Below, piece after piece: positions 44,180-53,314 of a DNA stretch of 64,000 nt. The position numbers and the translations under genes were made by a program. Numbering within the stretch: position 1 is the stretch's first letter; each line of letters starts with the position of its first letter. The notes under the pieces are model-generated. The model saw only the letters and a list, made by a program, of their open reading frames with translations, did not search any database and was not told the DNA's origin. The stretch comes from an uncultured Acidimicrobiales bacterium (GTDB taxonomy: Bacteria; Actinomycetota; Acidimicrobiia; Acidimicrobiales; Bin134). The stretch is from NCBI GenBank assembly GCA_951813555.1, contig OX638344.1, positions 248,001 to 312,000 of the forward strand, in the 5' to 3' direction.

Positions 44180-45484
44180 CTACTGCGCCTCTCCAGTTTG
44201 GATAGGGAGAACGTCATCGGGACCTGTCTCGCATTCGTGGGCTATGAGAGTCTTTTCTTGGGGGAGCCCTTTGAGCACCTCTTCGATGAATGTGGCCATG
44301 GCCTCGTCGTTCTCGATCTGCCTCCCTGCCTCCTTTGACAAGGAGAACCGGTGCTCTACGAACTCGTATATCAACTGGGCGTCATCTAGGCGGTCCCGGT
44401 AGCGGGCCGGGATAGCGGCGATGACCGGCTCATACCGCTCTGAGACCCAGCGGTAGGCCTTCACCACCTCTAGTAGATCTTGGCCGGCTTCACGTTCCAA
44501 CAGCAGGCCGTAGGCGTCCAACGCGTTGAGCAGGGTGCGCGCCTGGTTCTCCTGCACCTCAAGTCCGGTCAGCTTTCTGAGCCGCATGTGGGCATGGCCT
44601 TCTTCTACGACAACCGGGCGGATCTTCAAACGGGTACCGTCTGGCGACTGGACGATGGAGAGTTCGTCGACGTCGAACCCCATCGCGTTCAGCCGCTCGA
44701 TCCTCTCGTTGATCTTCCACCGCTCGTGGGCGGCGATTTCGTCTTGGCTGGTCAGCTCAGCCCAGATCCGCTGGTAGCGGTCTTCTAGTTCTCCGGTGAC
44801 CTGTACCGGATCGACTCCGTCTTCGAGCAATCCGCCGCAGACGGCATCGCAGAGTCCCCCTGCGATGTTCTCAACTCCGAGGGCCAAGTCGTGCTCGCGC
44901 ATCGCGTCGCTCAGACTGGGGTAGCACTCGGCTGTTTCAGCATCGACGAGGTATGCCATGAGGGCGCCCGCATCGCGTCTGAACAGGATATTTGCCAACG
45001 AGATATCGCCCCAGTAGACCCCTTCCAAGTGGAGCCTCGTCAGCAGGACCACTGCGGCGTCGAGCAGCCGATCGCGCAGGAACGCCGGAGATGTGGTGCG
45101 GAACAGATACTGGTAGGGAAGGGCGAAATCAAGGAAACGGGTAATCAGAACCGACTTCAGCTCTGAGCCGTCGGCTCTGCGGCGACCGCTCGCCACACCG
45201 ACTGGGCGAACTGCGGGGAGCCTTGCCTCCTCGAGTCGGCGCAGAATCTGGTACTCGTGTTCTGCCAGCGGGCCCTCGGTCTCCTTCAGCGCATAAATCC
45301 GCCCCTCATATTGGACCATGCACACCACATGGCGGCTCTGCCCTTTCGGCACGCGGACAACTCGCTCGGTCTCGTCCCTCCAGTTCTCCAATGGCTGGTC
45401 CCAGGGAAGACCGAGGAAGTCGGGATGCCCCTGTCGGGTGACGATTGAGAGCCCGGCCTCAGCCCCAGATGGCTGTGTGCTCAT
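44180..45484 (-). CDS. DUF4032 protein with kinase-like fold
   Basis: From ATG 45484 (MSTQPSGAEAGL) the protein has 434 residues. The first half resembles a lipopolysaccharide-kinase/protein-kinase-like fold (YEGRIYALKETEGPLAEHEYQIL with the Lys and Glu; GVYWGDISLANILF as catalytic loop; YLVDAETAE as the metal-binding Asp). The second half is the DUF4032 domain. It overlaps the ABC ATPase 3' end by 26 bp and is the last gene of the sugar locus. The substrate is unknown. Confidence 0.85.
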   Translation of the reverse strand: MSTQPSGAEAGLSIVTRQGHPDFLGLPWDQPLENWRDETERVVRVPKGQSRHVVCMVQYEGRIYALKETEGPLAEHEYQILRRLEEARLPAVRPVGVASGRRRADGSELKSVLITRFLDFALPYQYLFRTTSPAFLRDRLLDAAVVLLTRLHLEGVYWGDISLANILFRRDAGALMAYLVDAETAECYPSLSDAMREHDLALGVENIAGGLCDAVCGGLLEDGVDPVQVTGELEDRYQRIWAELTSQDEIAAHERWKINERIERLNAMGFDVDELSIVQSPDGTRLKIRPVVVEEGHAHMRLRKLTGLEVQENQARTLLNALDAYGLLLEREAGQDLLEVVKAYRWVSERYEPVIAAIPARYRDRLDDAQLIYEFVEHRFSLSKEAGRQIENDEAMATFIEEVLKGLPQEKTLIAHECETGPDDVLPIQTGEAQ

Positions 45485-46607
45485 CGATGTCGAAATAGTG
45501 GAGGTTGTCGATCGTGACGGCAATGTCGATCGCCTCGCCGGCGCGACAGCGGCTACGAGGGTCGAACCGGGCGACGGCGCTGCTACTCAGGTCTTCGGCT
45601 GCATCCGGGTTCCCCGGGTCGACTCGTGACTCGTCGAGCATGAAGTGGACGACGATCTCACTGCCCAGCGATTCGGTGAGCTCTACCGTCGAAGTGATGG
45701 TCGTGCCGCTTGGCACTGGCCCTGTGATCGAGGCGTCTTCTAGATCCTCTGGCCTCAAACCCACGACAATCCTCCGCCCCTGGTACTCGCGAAGCGCCGG
45801 CCGCCGGACGAAAACGGATTCGGGCAGTGTCAACTGGTGCGACCCGATATGGAGCTGGTTGTCGAGCAACTCGGCTTCATAGAGGTTCATCGATGGCGAT
45901 CCTATGAAGGCGGCAACGAAAACATTATCCGGTCGGTCATAGAGGTTCTGCGGCGTGTCGACCTGCTGTAGATGTCCGTCCATGAGAACCGCCACCCGGT
46001 CGCCCATCGTCATAGCCTCCACCTGATCGTGGGTGACATAGATGGTTGTGACTCCAAGCTGTCGCTGGAGCCGTGAGATCTCGGCTCGCATTTGAACCCG
46101 CAGCTTGGCGTCCAAATTCGAGAGCGGCTCGTCCATCAGGAAAACGGCTGGCTGGCGCACAATGGCGCGGCCCATGGCCACTCGCTGCCTCTGCCCGCCG
46201 GAGAGCTGCGCAGGCTTCTTGTCGAGCTGCTCAGACAGCTCGAGCATTTGCGCTGCTTCGTCGACGCGCCTGGCGATTTCCTTCTTGGGCACCTTGGCCA
46301 GCTTCAGGGCGAATCCGATGTTGTCCCTGACCGTCATGTGGGGGTACAGGGCGTAGTTCTGAAAAACCATGGCTATGTCGCGGTTCTTGGGCTCCACATC
46401 GTTGACTACCCGTTCGCCGATCTGGAGCAATCCACTGGATACCTCCTCAAGGCCGGCAACCATCCGCAATGCTGTCGACTTCCCGCACCCCGACGGGCCG
46501 ACTAGGACGAGAAATTCGCCGTCCTCGACGTTCAGGCAGAGCTCGTGGATCGCATGAAAGCCGTTGGGGTAGACCTTGTCGACTCGGTCAATGGTTATCG
46601 GCGCCAT
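45459..46607 (-). CDS. Sugar ABC transporter ATP-binding protein (UgpC/MsmK type)
   Basis: The 382-residue protein starts MAPITIDRVDKVYPNGF. It has Walker A (GPSGCGKST), the ABC signature (LSGGQRQRVAMGRAI), Walker B (VFLMDEPLSNLDAKLR) and a C-terminal TOBE/MOP-like regulatory domain (GLRPEDLEDASITGP). It energises the CUT1-type sugar importer encoded upstream on the same strand. Confidence 0.93.
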   Translation of the reverse strand: MAPITIDRVDKVYPNGFHAIHELCLNVEDGEFLVLVGPSGCGKSTALRMVAGLEEVSSGLLQIGERVVNDVEPKNRDIAMVFQNYALYPHMTVRDNIGFALKLAKVPKKEIARRVDEAAQMLELSEQLDKKPAQLSGGQRQRVAMGRAIVRQPAVFLMDEPLSNLDAKLRVQMRAEISRLQRQLGVTTIYVTHDQVEAMTMGDRVAVLMDGHLQQVDTPQNLYDRPDNVFVAAFIGSPSMNLYEAELLDNQLHIGSHQLTLPESVFVRRPALREYQGRRIVVGLRPEDLEDASITGPVPSGTTITSTVELTESLGSEIVVHFMLDESRVDPGNPDAAEDLSSSAVARFDPRSRCRAGEAIDIAVTIDNLHYFDIDEHTAIWG

Positions 46608-46611
46608 GGCG

Positions 46612-47349
46612 TCAACTCCCTTCAAGTTGTCCTTGTGGAGGTTCTTCGGGAAACAAACTGGCCATCTCGGCGTGAATCGCGCAGCCGTCAGGGGGTTGAA
46701 CCGCGCTGGCGTGTCCGATTTCCAATGCGAGATCGGCGCGTTGGCGTGTTTGTTCGATCATGGCGGCGTTGCGTTCGTCATTGCTTTGCACAAAGTGGGC
46801 GGCTTCTGCATTGGATCTGCCGAAGGACATGTGGCGGCGGATTAGGCGTTGCCTGCGGGTGGCAGGGTCGACTTCTAGAAATACGCATAGGTCCATGACC
46901 TGGCGGATCGACGTCCATGGGGCGACTGTCGATAGGAGGTAGTTGCCTTCGATGATCACGATCCTGTCCGATGGCTCGATGGGAACCGCTTCCGGAATGC
47001 AGGAGTCACTCGACCGGTCGAAACGTGGTGCCAGGATGCTCTCATCTTCTCGCTGGCACCGAAGCCGCCGAAGGAGCCCCAGCAAGCCGTGGCCGTCGAA
47101 GGTTTCGATTGCCCCCTTCCGGTGCAACATTCCGGCTAGCTCGAGTTCGGCGTTGGAGAGATGGAAGCCGTCCATCTCGACTATCGGGGCGAGTTCGAGG
47201 CGCCAGCGAAGATATGCGGCCAGGGTGGACTTGCCGCTTCCCGGGGTCCCGGCAAGGCCGAGCAGGAACCGGTCGGCCGACGAAGCTCGGGAGAGAATTG
47301 TGACGACGAGCTCCTCGACCTTCGCAGCTCCCAAGTCGTGGCCGCTCAT
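46612..47349 (-). CDS. P-loop sugar/nucleoside kinase (FrcK-like)
   Basis: From ATG 47349, which overlaps the GH32 stop (ATGA), the protein has 245 residues. It has a P-loop (GLAGTPGSGKST), then VEMDGFHLSNAEL with the substrate-site Asp and GIETFDGH-like (KGAIETFDGHGLL), and DRIVIIEGNYLLS. This is the uridine kinase/phosphoribulokinase family; the branch beside sugar ABC systems includes FrcK. As a GH32 enzyme is next door, phosphorylation of fructose is a plausible role. Confidence 0.85.
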   Translation of the reverse strand: MSGHDLGAAKVEELVVTILSRASSADRFLLGLAGTPGSGKSTLAAYLRWRLELAPIVEMDGFHLSNAELELAGMLHRKGAIETFDGHGLLGLLRRLRCQREDESILAPRFDRSSDSCIPEAVPIEPSDRIVIIEGNYLLSTVAPWTSIRQVMDLCVFLEVDPATRRQRLIRRHMSFGRSNAEAAHFVQSNDERNAAMIEQTRQRADLALEIGHASAVQPPDGCAIHAEMASLFPEEPPQGQLEGS

Positions 47350-48782
47350 GGCGATAAGGGCGCCTGTTCGGTGTCCACCGCGACTGTGCCGAATACCCGG
47401 ACGCCGGGCGGCACGTCTAGCGAGAGCGCCACGTCGTCTCGGTTTGGCATGAAGTGGTACGTCATGGATTTCCCGCCCACGATGATCTCCACGATGGGCG
47501 CATCCCATACGACATCCAGCTCCACGTCAGATCTCCCAAAATCGAGAGTCATCTCGTGGTGGGGCGTGCGAAGAGTGGCTTGATGGCGTAGGGGATCAAA
47601 GCGGAGCTCAAGCCTCTCCAGCGGTGACCCGATACGAAGGGCGGCAAGTTCCGTGTCGCCCGTCGCATAGTCAAATCCGAGCGTCGCCTCGAGCAGTGCA
47701 GTGTTCATCCCGCTGAATCTGAGACCGCCCTCGAAGTGGTGAGGCCGCAAGCCCACGGCTGATGCCACTTGGCGGGGCGGACGAGCGAATCGAGCCATTA
47801 GCCGGCGCTGGTTATCGAGCTCCAATCTGCGGATCAAAGTCAGGTGGCCTGGGTCCATCGCCCTCCGCTCCGACAGCGACGGGCCCCGAATCCAGCTGAT
47901 GGAACATGGGCCTTCGTCACCTAAGAAGGTGGCATAGGTAGCGTATGAGCCGAAGGCATTGTCGACGAAGCCCCATTGCTCGGCGCAGAATCCAGATTCG
48001 AGACTTGCGGAACCGACCAGATAAACAACAGGTCGCGGCTTCCGATCGACGGAGAAGATGAGAACCGCGACATCATCGAACCGCACCAGCTGAGGACACT
48101 CCCAAACCGCCTCATACAGGTCGCGCGGCAGGAGGGAGGAGGCGCGCGACGCATCGAAGAACACTCCTCGAGATTCCCAGTCGACCAGGTCGGAACTGCT
48201 ATAGGCCATGAGCCGACCGCCTTCGGCAGTCCCGCCACCTACGATCATGATGGCGGTTCCGTCTTCTTCGACAGTCACGTTTGGGTCGCGGAAGTGGTTG
48301 CCATCGCCTGCGGCTGCCGCGGGGATCAGCAATCGCTTGGTATGGCCATCAGAGCTGCCATCGGTCGCGGCGCCTTCGATCGTGGCGCTGCATACCGACT
48401 CGGACCAACTCTCGCCCAAGAATCGGACACCGGTGTAGATCGCCAGGGTTTGCGTGTGGACAGCGACTATCGAGCCGGACCATGCGCCGTCGCAATCATG
48501 CCATCTTGGTGTTGGCGCGATGACGCTCCCCCCATGAGTCCAAGTAATCAAGTCGTCCGACCAGGAGTGTCCCCAGTGCTTTGGGCCGCTGCCCTTTCCA
48601 GCAGAGAGACAGCTTCTACCAGCAGGGTTGTGCTGGTAGACGACGTGGACGCGGCCTTCTGAGTCAGCCCATATCCCATTCGGGTCGTTGATCGCCCCTA
48701 CTGGCGCGGTTAGATGGAGCCTGCGGTCCATGGATCGTCGAAACCCCGCCTGGACTCCCGCTCCCCCATGGACCACCGTCAC
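47346..48782 (-). CDS. Glycoside hydrolase family 32 (invertase/fructanase-like)
   Basis: The 478-residue protein has the three GH32 catalytic motifs: the nucleophile Asp in INDPNGIW, RDPNV (transition-state stabiliser) and the acid/base Glu in WECPQL. No signal peptide is seen, so it acts in the cytoplasm on imported fructosyl sugars. The GTG start overlaps the stop of the SGNH hydrolase gene (GTGA). A later ATG (48731) is an alternative start. Confidence 0.9.
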   Translation of the reverse strand: MTVVHGGAGVQAGFRRSMDRRLHLTAPVGAINDPNGIWADSEGRVHVVYQHNPAGRSCLSAGKGSGPKHWGHSWSDDLITWTHGGSVIAPTPRWHDCDGAWSGSIVAVHTQTLAIYTGVRFLGESWSESVCSATIEGAATDGSSDGHTKRLLIPAAAAGDGNHFRDPNVTVEEDGTAIMIVGGGTAEGGRLMAYSSSDLVDWESRGVFFDASRASSLLPRDLYEAVWECPQLVRFDDVAVLIFSVDRKPRPVVYLVGSASLESGFCAEQWGFVDNAFGSYATYATFLGDEGPCSISWIRGPSLSERRAMDPGHLTLIRRLELDNQRRLMARFARPPRQVASAVGLRPHHFEGGLRFSGMNTALLEATLGFDYATGDTELAALRIGSPLERLELRFDPLRHQATLRTPHHEMTLDFGRSDVELDVVWDAPIVEIIVGGKSMTYHFMPNRDDVALSLDVPPGVRVFGTVAVDTEQAPLSP

Positions 48783-49693
48783 AAGCCGATCGTGGGAAGG
48801 CTGAGGAGGATCGTCCGTAGTATGAGTCTTTGCCCTAGCGCATTCGGGTGAATTCCGTCCTCTTCGTAGATGCCGTCAGCAGTACCGTCGCTTAGGACAC
48901 CATGCACGTCAATGTGGTTTGTGAACTCGGATCGGATGAACTCTGCCAGCGATGCGTCTTCGCCTTCCGACCAGCCCACAGCCCTCGCCCCTGAGCCAAC
49001 CGCCACGCCGGGTCTCTCGACTGGTGGGGGTGTGACCACTATGAGCCGAGCGCTCAGGTCCTCTTCGATGATTCGGCGGATCAACAGCAGGTTCCTTTTC
49101 GTCTCCGACTTGGACAGCATGGTCGCGGGCTGCTGCTCAGTGTGGAAGCGGAAGTCGTTGGTGCCGATCATCAATATGATCCAGTCCGGCTGCCAGTCCG
49201 CGTACACGTCCATTTGACTGATCACATCCGAGCTCGTTTGGCCGCCAACGCCCATGTTGACCACAGTGAAACGGGGCTCGGGAATCTCTGCTGCCATGAC
49301 CGACATCATTTCGGCCCAACCGAGTCGATCGGCCGTGATCGAATCGCCCACAGCGATGACCCGTGAATCGTGCTCGAAGGGAAGCAGTGGTAGCGCCTCG
49401 ATCACCTTCGCATCGCTCAGCAGTTCAGCGACGTTCCCGCTGGCTTCCGAAGTCAGAGAATCGACGATCGCGGAGGCTTGGGCAGTTGAATAGGACATCA
49501 TCTCCGCCAGAATGGTGAGCTTTGTTTGCTCGGCAAGCGGAAACCGTTGGAACAGAGGGAGGAAGCCGACGTTGGTGTATCGGGCAATGGCCCGAGGGTC
49601 CACAGCTTCTGCCCGTTCTAGCGGTTTCGGCAACTGGCCGGTGGCGTCGTGGTCCTGCGCCGGCGAAGCGGTTCCACTCTTATCTTCTTCCAT
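48779..49693 (-). CDS. SGNH/GDSL-family hydrolase
   Basis: The 304-residue protein carries the SGNH blocks: nucleophile in VIAVGDSITADRLGW, VNMGVGGQTSSD, MIGTNDFRFH and DGIHPNALGQ with the catalytic Asp and His. It has no signal peptide. Such enzymes are esterases that often remove acetyl groups from sugars. Its place between the permeases and GH32 suggests de-esterification of the imported sugar. Confidence 0.88.
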   Translation of the reverse strand: MEEDKSGTASPAQDHDATGQLPKPLERAEAVDPRAIARYTNVGFLPLFQRFPLAEQTKLTILAEMMSYSTAQASAIVDSLTSEASGNVAELLSDAKVIEALPLLPFEHDSRVIAVGDSITADRLGWAEMMSVMAAEIPEPRFTVVNMGVGGQTSSDVISQMDVYADWQPDWIILMIGTNDFRFHTEQQPATMLSKSETKRNLLLIRRIIEEDLSARLIVVTPPPVERPGVAVGSGARAVGWSEGEDASLAEFIRSEFTNHIDVHGVLSDGTADGIYEEDGIHPNALGQRLILRTILLSLPTIGL

Positions 49694-49695
49694 GA

Positions 49696-50511
49696 TCAGC
49701 CTTTCACCGCACCCTCAAGTAGCGCCTTGGAGAACTGCTTTCGAAAGAGCACGAAGACGATGATTGTTGGGGCCATGATCAGCACCGACACAGAAGCAAG
49801 TAGAACTACGTTTGTTCCGTATTGGCTCTGAAATGCCCCCAACGCGCCAGCAACAGTCCGCAGAGACGGATCGTCAATCAATACAAGGGCAAGAATGAAC
49901 TGGTTCCACGTCCAGAGAAACAGCAGAATCGCAAGTGACGTGAGAGCAGGACGGGCGAGCGGCAGATGAACTCGCCAAAATGCCTGCCACGGTCCCGCGC
50001 CGTCGATCCTTGCAGCTTCGCTGATCTCATTCGGTATCGAGACAAAATGAGACCGCATCCAGAAGACGCCAAACGGCATGAACAATCCGATCAACGCCAA
50101 GATCACCGCCCATCTAGTATTTAGAACTCCAAGCGACTTCATCTGAAAATAGAGAGGCGTGATCAGCGACTCGAATGGGATCGTCAGCCCTGCGATAAAG
50201 ACGAGCAGCATCCAACGTGCGCCCGGAATCCTCAGGGATGCTAGGCCGTAACCAGCAAGTGACGCGATCAGCAGCGATATCGGAACCACACCGATGACAA
50301 TCAACGTGCTTGACATCAATAGCGGTGTCATGTCTGCTACCTGATATCCCTCCACGAAGTTGCTCCATCGTGGGTTCGAAGGCCACTTCAGGCCCCTTGG
50401 CGACACCCCCAACGGCTGTAGTGAAGCCGAAAGCAACGTTAGGAACGGAATCGCGGTGAACAGCAGGAGCATCGCCATGACGAGCCTCGGAAGCAGCTGG
50501 GAACGGGTCAT
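49696..50511 (-). CDS. Sugar ABC transporter permease (MalG type)
   Basis: From ATG 50511 (MTRSQLLPRLVMAMLLLFTA) the protein has 271 residues and six membrane spans. The cytoplasmic EAA loop reads EISEAARIDGAGPWQAFWRVHLP, the permease signature. It begins 2 bp after the MalF-type gene. It works with that protein, the lipoprotein and the ABC ATPase. Confidence 0.93.
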   Translation of the reverse strand: MTRSQLLPRLVMAMLLLFTAIPFLTLLSASLQPLGVSPRGLKWPSNPRWSNFVEGYQVADMTPLLMSSTLIVIGVVPISLLIASLAGYGLASLRIPGARWMLLVFIAGLTIPFESLITPLYFQMKSLGVLNTRWAVILALIGLFMPFGVFWMRSHFVSIPNEISEAARIDGAGPWQAFWRVHLPLARPALTSLAILLFLWTWNQFILALVLIDDPSLRTVAGALGAFQSQYGTNVVLLASVSVLIMAPTIIVFVLFRKQFSKALLEGAVKG

Positions 50512-50513
50512 GT

Positions 50514-51422
50514 CTACCTCGTCGCATCCCGCTGGAAGTATCTCTGGATTGGAAGTATGAGAATCCAAATAAGGAGCATGAGGATCACAGCCATAGCGGA
50601 TGCCGCTCCTACCCGTCTTTCTACGAAAGCCGCACGAAAGATCTGAATTCCAGGGACAAGTGTTTCTCGCCCGGGCCCCCCTTGAGTCGTGATGAACACG
50701 ATATCGAAACTCGCCAAAGCGCCGATCATCGTCACGATGACGCAAACACCGATCTCCCTGCGAAGTCCGGGCAGTGTAACAGCTCTGAACTCTTGGAACC
50801 TCCCTGCTCCATCTACCTTTGCAGCATCGTAGAGATTTGGGTCGATCTTGGAAATACCAGCAGACAAGAGAAGCGTGCAAAACCCAGTGAGTACCCACGC
50901 GCCCACAACACCAACCGCTGGAAATGCAAGGTCAAAGTCCGCGAGCCACGGCCGAGTCCACGAGTCGAGACCGACCCATGAAAGCGTCTGGTTCAAGATT
51001 CCAGTAGGGGAATAGATCCACCCCCAGACAATTCCCGATGCCACTAGCGGAATTACCTGCGGAAGAAAAAGCGTTGTACGGTAGGCCCCCAGAAAACGAC
51101 TCCGTAGGTTGTGCAGAATTGCAGCTGACAACAGCCCAACGAATACCGGCACGACCGTGAAGAACACGATGAGCTTTAGTGAATTGAAGATTGGGGCCAA
51201 TTGAGTTTCGTCAGTCAGGATCCGCTTGTAGTTCCTAAACCCGACCCATTCCGACTCGCTGATCCCATTCCAGTCATAAAACGAGTAGTTCACGGATACG
51301 ATCAGTGGCCAAAGGACGAATGTCGCGTACATCGCCAACGCCGGCAGCACAAAAAGCCAACCACTGTAACGCATGTACTGATTCCGGACCTGCCTGCCGG
51401 TGCTAGTCCTGCTATCACGCAT
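50514..51422 (-). CDS. Sugar ABC transporter permease (MalF type)
   Basis: The 302-residue protein has six predicted spans (YSGWLFVLPALAMYATFVLW first) and an EAA loop, DPNLYDAAKVDGAGRFQEFRAVTLP. A strong hairpin separates it from the substrate-binding gene. It forms the membrane channel with the MalG-type subunit. Confidence 0.93.
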   Translation of the reverse strand: MRDSRTSTGRQVRNQYMRYSGWLFVLPALAMYATFVLWPLIVSVNYSFYDWNGISESEWVGFRNYKRILTDETQLAPIFNSLKLIVFFTVVPVFVGLLSAAILHNLRSRFLGAYRTTLFLPQVIPLVASGIVWGWIYSPTGILNQTLSWVGLDSWTRPWLADFDLAFPAVGVVGAWVLTGFCTLLLSAGISKIDPNLYDAAKVDGAGRFQEFRAVTLPGLRREIGVCVIVTMIGALASFDIVFITTQGGPGRETLVPGIQIFRAAFVERRVGAASAMAVILMLLIWILILPIQRYFQRDATR

Positions 51423-51438
51423 TGTTGCCCTTCAGGCT

Positions 51439-51470
51439 AGCTTGCCGCGGCGGTGCCGCCGCGGCAAGCT
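51439..51470 (-). promoter_or_regulatory. Strong intercistronic hairpin
   Basis: AGCTTGCCGCGGCGG pairs perfectly with CCGCCGCGGCAAGCT across two central bases. It lies between the substrate-binding gene (stop at 51502) and the MalF-type start (51422). There is no T-run, so it may be an RNA-stabilising or attenuating hairpin that yields more binding protein than permease. Confidence 0.75.
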
Positions 51471-51501
51471 AACTCCCATCCGAGCGGGGAGGGGGACCCA
51501 C

Positions 51502-53163
51502 TCACTGGGTAATCGAGTCCTCGTAGCCCTTCTGCAACGCCTGACTGAAGTCTTCCGGATTTGTTTGACCACCCACAAGGCGCTGAACCTCGGGAATAAG
51601 GGTATTAGTAAAGAATCCAGAGGTCGCATTGCCAAGGTAGCCAACGACTACTCCCTCTGCCGCAATATAGGCCGCTTGCTCGTGCATCTGCTCTACTAAA
51701 GAACCGACTTCAGCTTCAGGCTGTGGCAATTCAGGTGGGCCACCGGGCGACATACCGTTCGTGTCCGAAATTATCTGCCTCGCGATGGGATTCGTGTGAA
51801 TCCAGTCGTAAAAGAACGCCACGACGTCAGGATAGTCTGAATTGGCCGGGATCACAATCGTGTAAGACGCACCCATGGCAACAGGCGGATCGCCCTCCAC
51901 AAGAGGTGGCACCAGGAAGAATCCGACATTGCCAGGCATTCCCGCATCCAATTCTGCAGAAGCCCAACTGCCATTAAACATGAAGAGCCCTTCCCCATTG
52001 ATGAACCGCGACATCAGGTCGAAATAGCCCAGGCTGTTGACATCCTCATTGAAGTAGCCCTCATCCGCCCACCGTTCAAGTCGTTCAGCTGCTGCGACGG
52101 CCTCAGGGGTATCAATTCTGGCTCCGGGCACCAGATAGACAAAGTCTGCAATTTCCTTTGGTTCGACATACTGGTTGTAAATGATTTGGTGCGCAAAAGT
52201 GGCCGGGGTGTTTGAGATGATCGGCAGAATGCCGCTTTCCTTTGCTTTCGCCATGAGCGACTCGAATTCATCGAGCGTCGCTGGCGGTTGCTCCATCCCG
52301 ATTTGAGCAGCCAACTCCTTGTTGTACATCACTCCTGTGATCGAATAGCCGGCTCCTACACCATAAAGAACTCCAGAACCGCGAATGCCTTGGTCGTTCA
52401 CCCGATTCTGGGCCAGCTGCGACGGAGAGAAGGCATCCCATCCAAATTGCTCGAAGTATCCGTCAAGGCCGAGAAGGAGGCCGTCCTTCGCTGGGTCTAT
52501 GAGCTGTGGAAGATAGAGCACATCAGGTGGGTTGTCGGACGCAAGGAGTCTGGGACCATTGATGAGCAGGTTCTGAAAGGAATCCTTCTGATACTCAAAC
52601 GTCACGTTTGGGAACTGGCTAGAGAACTCCTCGCCAAGGAGCTCGAGGAGATCGAAGGCGCCTCCGCCAGTTTCCATAAGGACCCTGAGGTTTACTGTCT
52701 CCGACGTCAACTCCGGCCTCGCCGGCTCGGGCTCGGTGGTCTCTGCGGGCTCGGTGGTCTCTGCGGGCTCGGTGGTCTCTGCGGGCTCGGTCGTCTCTGC
52801 GGGCTCGGTCGTCTCTGCGGGCTCGGTCGTCTCTGCGGGCTCGGTCGTCTCTGCGGGCTCGGTCGTCTCTGCGGGCTCGGTCGTCTCTGCGGGCTCGGTC
52901 GTCGTAGCGGAAGGTTCGTCCGTCGTGCTGCTGCCAGGGCTGCAAGAGGTCGCGATGAGCGCCGCACAAGCAAGCATCATGACGCTTGCTCGACGCAGAC
53001 GGAGTCGCGGCCTCGGCCGCCTTTCCGTGGCTGGACCTAGCGACCATTCAGTCCTGTTCCATTCTCGGCCTCGAATCGCCTCGGCGACACCCTTGCCGCA
53101 GGCACCAACCGCCCTAGCGGCCCAGCCAGCCATCGATCGTGATCTCATCAAGTGCGAACGCAT
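51502..53163 (-). CDS. Sugar-binding lipoprotein of the ABC transporter
   Basis: The 553-residue protein starts at ATG 53163 behind GGGGGAAGG. A basic N-terminal region of about 57 residues precedes a lipoprotein signal ending in ATSC. Nine EPAETT hexapeptide repeats make a long stalk, followed by a family-1 solute-binding domain (LRVLMETGGGAFDLLELLGE, SDNPPDVLYLPQLIDPAK, FMFNGSWASAEL). The long N-terminal region before the signal is unusual. It captures sugars outside the cell. Confidence 0.9.
   Translation of the reverse strand: MRSHLMRSRSMAGWAARAVGACGKGVAEAIRGREWNRTEWSLGPATERRPRPRLRLRRASVMMLACAALIATSCSPGSSTTDEPSATTTEPAETTEPAETTEPAETTEPAETTEPAETTEPAETTEPAETTEPAETTEPAETTEPEPARPELTSETVNLRVLMETGGGAFDLLELLGEEFSSQFPNVTFEYQKDSFQNLLINGPRLLASDNPPDVLYLPQLIDPAKDGLLLGLDGYFEQFGWDAFSPSQLAQNRVNDQGIRGSGVLYGVGAGYSITGVMYNKELAAQIGMEQPPATLDEFESLMAKAKESGILPIISNTPATFAHQIIYNQYVEPKEIADFVYLVPGARIDTPEAVAAAERLERWADEGYFNEDVNSLGYFDLMSRFINGEGLFMFNGSWASAELDAGMPGNVGFFLVPPLVEGDPPVAMGASYTIVIPANSDYPDVVAFFYDWIHTNPIARQIISDTNGMSPGGPPELPQPEAEVGSLVEQMHEQAAYIAAEGVVVGYLGNATSGFFTNTLIPEVQRLVGGQTNPEDFSQALQKGYEDSITQ
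52741..52902 (-). repeat. Nine tandem 18-bp repeats encoding EPAETT
   Basis: Exactly nine copies of an 18-base unit (CTCTGCGGGCTCGGTCGT on the plus strand; the first two have GTGGT at the end) span 162 bases. They encode the lipoprotein stalk. Near identity shows recent expansion; copy number may vary between strains. Confidence 0.95.
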
Positions 53164-53220
53164 CTTGACCTTCCCCCTAACGCAGGCAGGAGTTGCCCGC
53201 TGTCGATGTATTGACGGCCC

Positions 53221-53249
53221 ATTCTTGCGGCGAACGAACCAGATGTCAA
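53221..53249 (-). promoter_or_regulatory. Promoter of the sugar-binding lipoprotein gene
   Basis: On the minus strand TTGACA (53244-53249) and AAGAAT (53221-53226) are 17 bases apart. The transcript would start near 53214, about 50 bases before the ATG at 53163. It probably drives the whole transporter operon. Confidence 0.55.
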
Positions 53250-53252
53250 GAG

Positions 53253-53264
53253 CTTTTATAAAAG
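53253..53264. promoter_or_regulatory. Palindrome CTTTTATAAAAG next to the promoter
   Basis: This 12-bp perfect palindrome lies three bases upstream of the -35 box. It is in an AT-rich patch that contrasts with the high-GC surroundings. The LacI-family regulator encoded alongside is the natural candidate to bind nearby, but LacI operators usually have a central CG, so the match is uncertain. Confidence 0.4.
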
Positions 53265-53314
53265 TAGTTTTATTCCAGATGCCGCCGGTTTCTACGAGGC
53301 CCCAGAGGCGTCAA

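Noticed and set aside
52741..52902. Possible CRISPR-like array
   Set aside because: The 18-bp units are directly abutting with no spacers and are in frame in a lipoprotein stalk.
52288..53040. Long plus-strand frame with repeated GLGRLCGL residues
   Set aside because: It is the antisense shadow of the EPAETT tandem repeats in the sugar-binding lipoprotein gene; no ribosome site or family.
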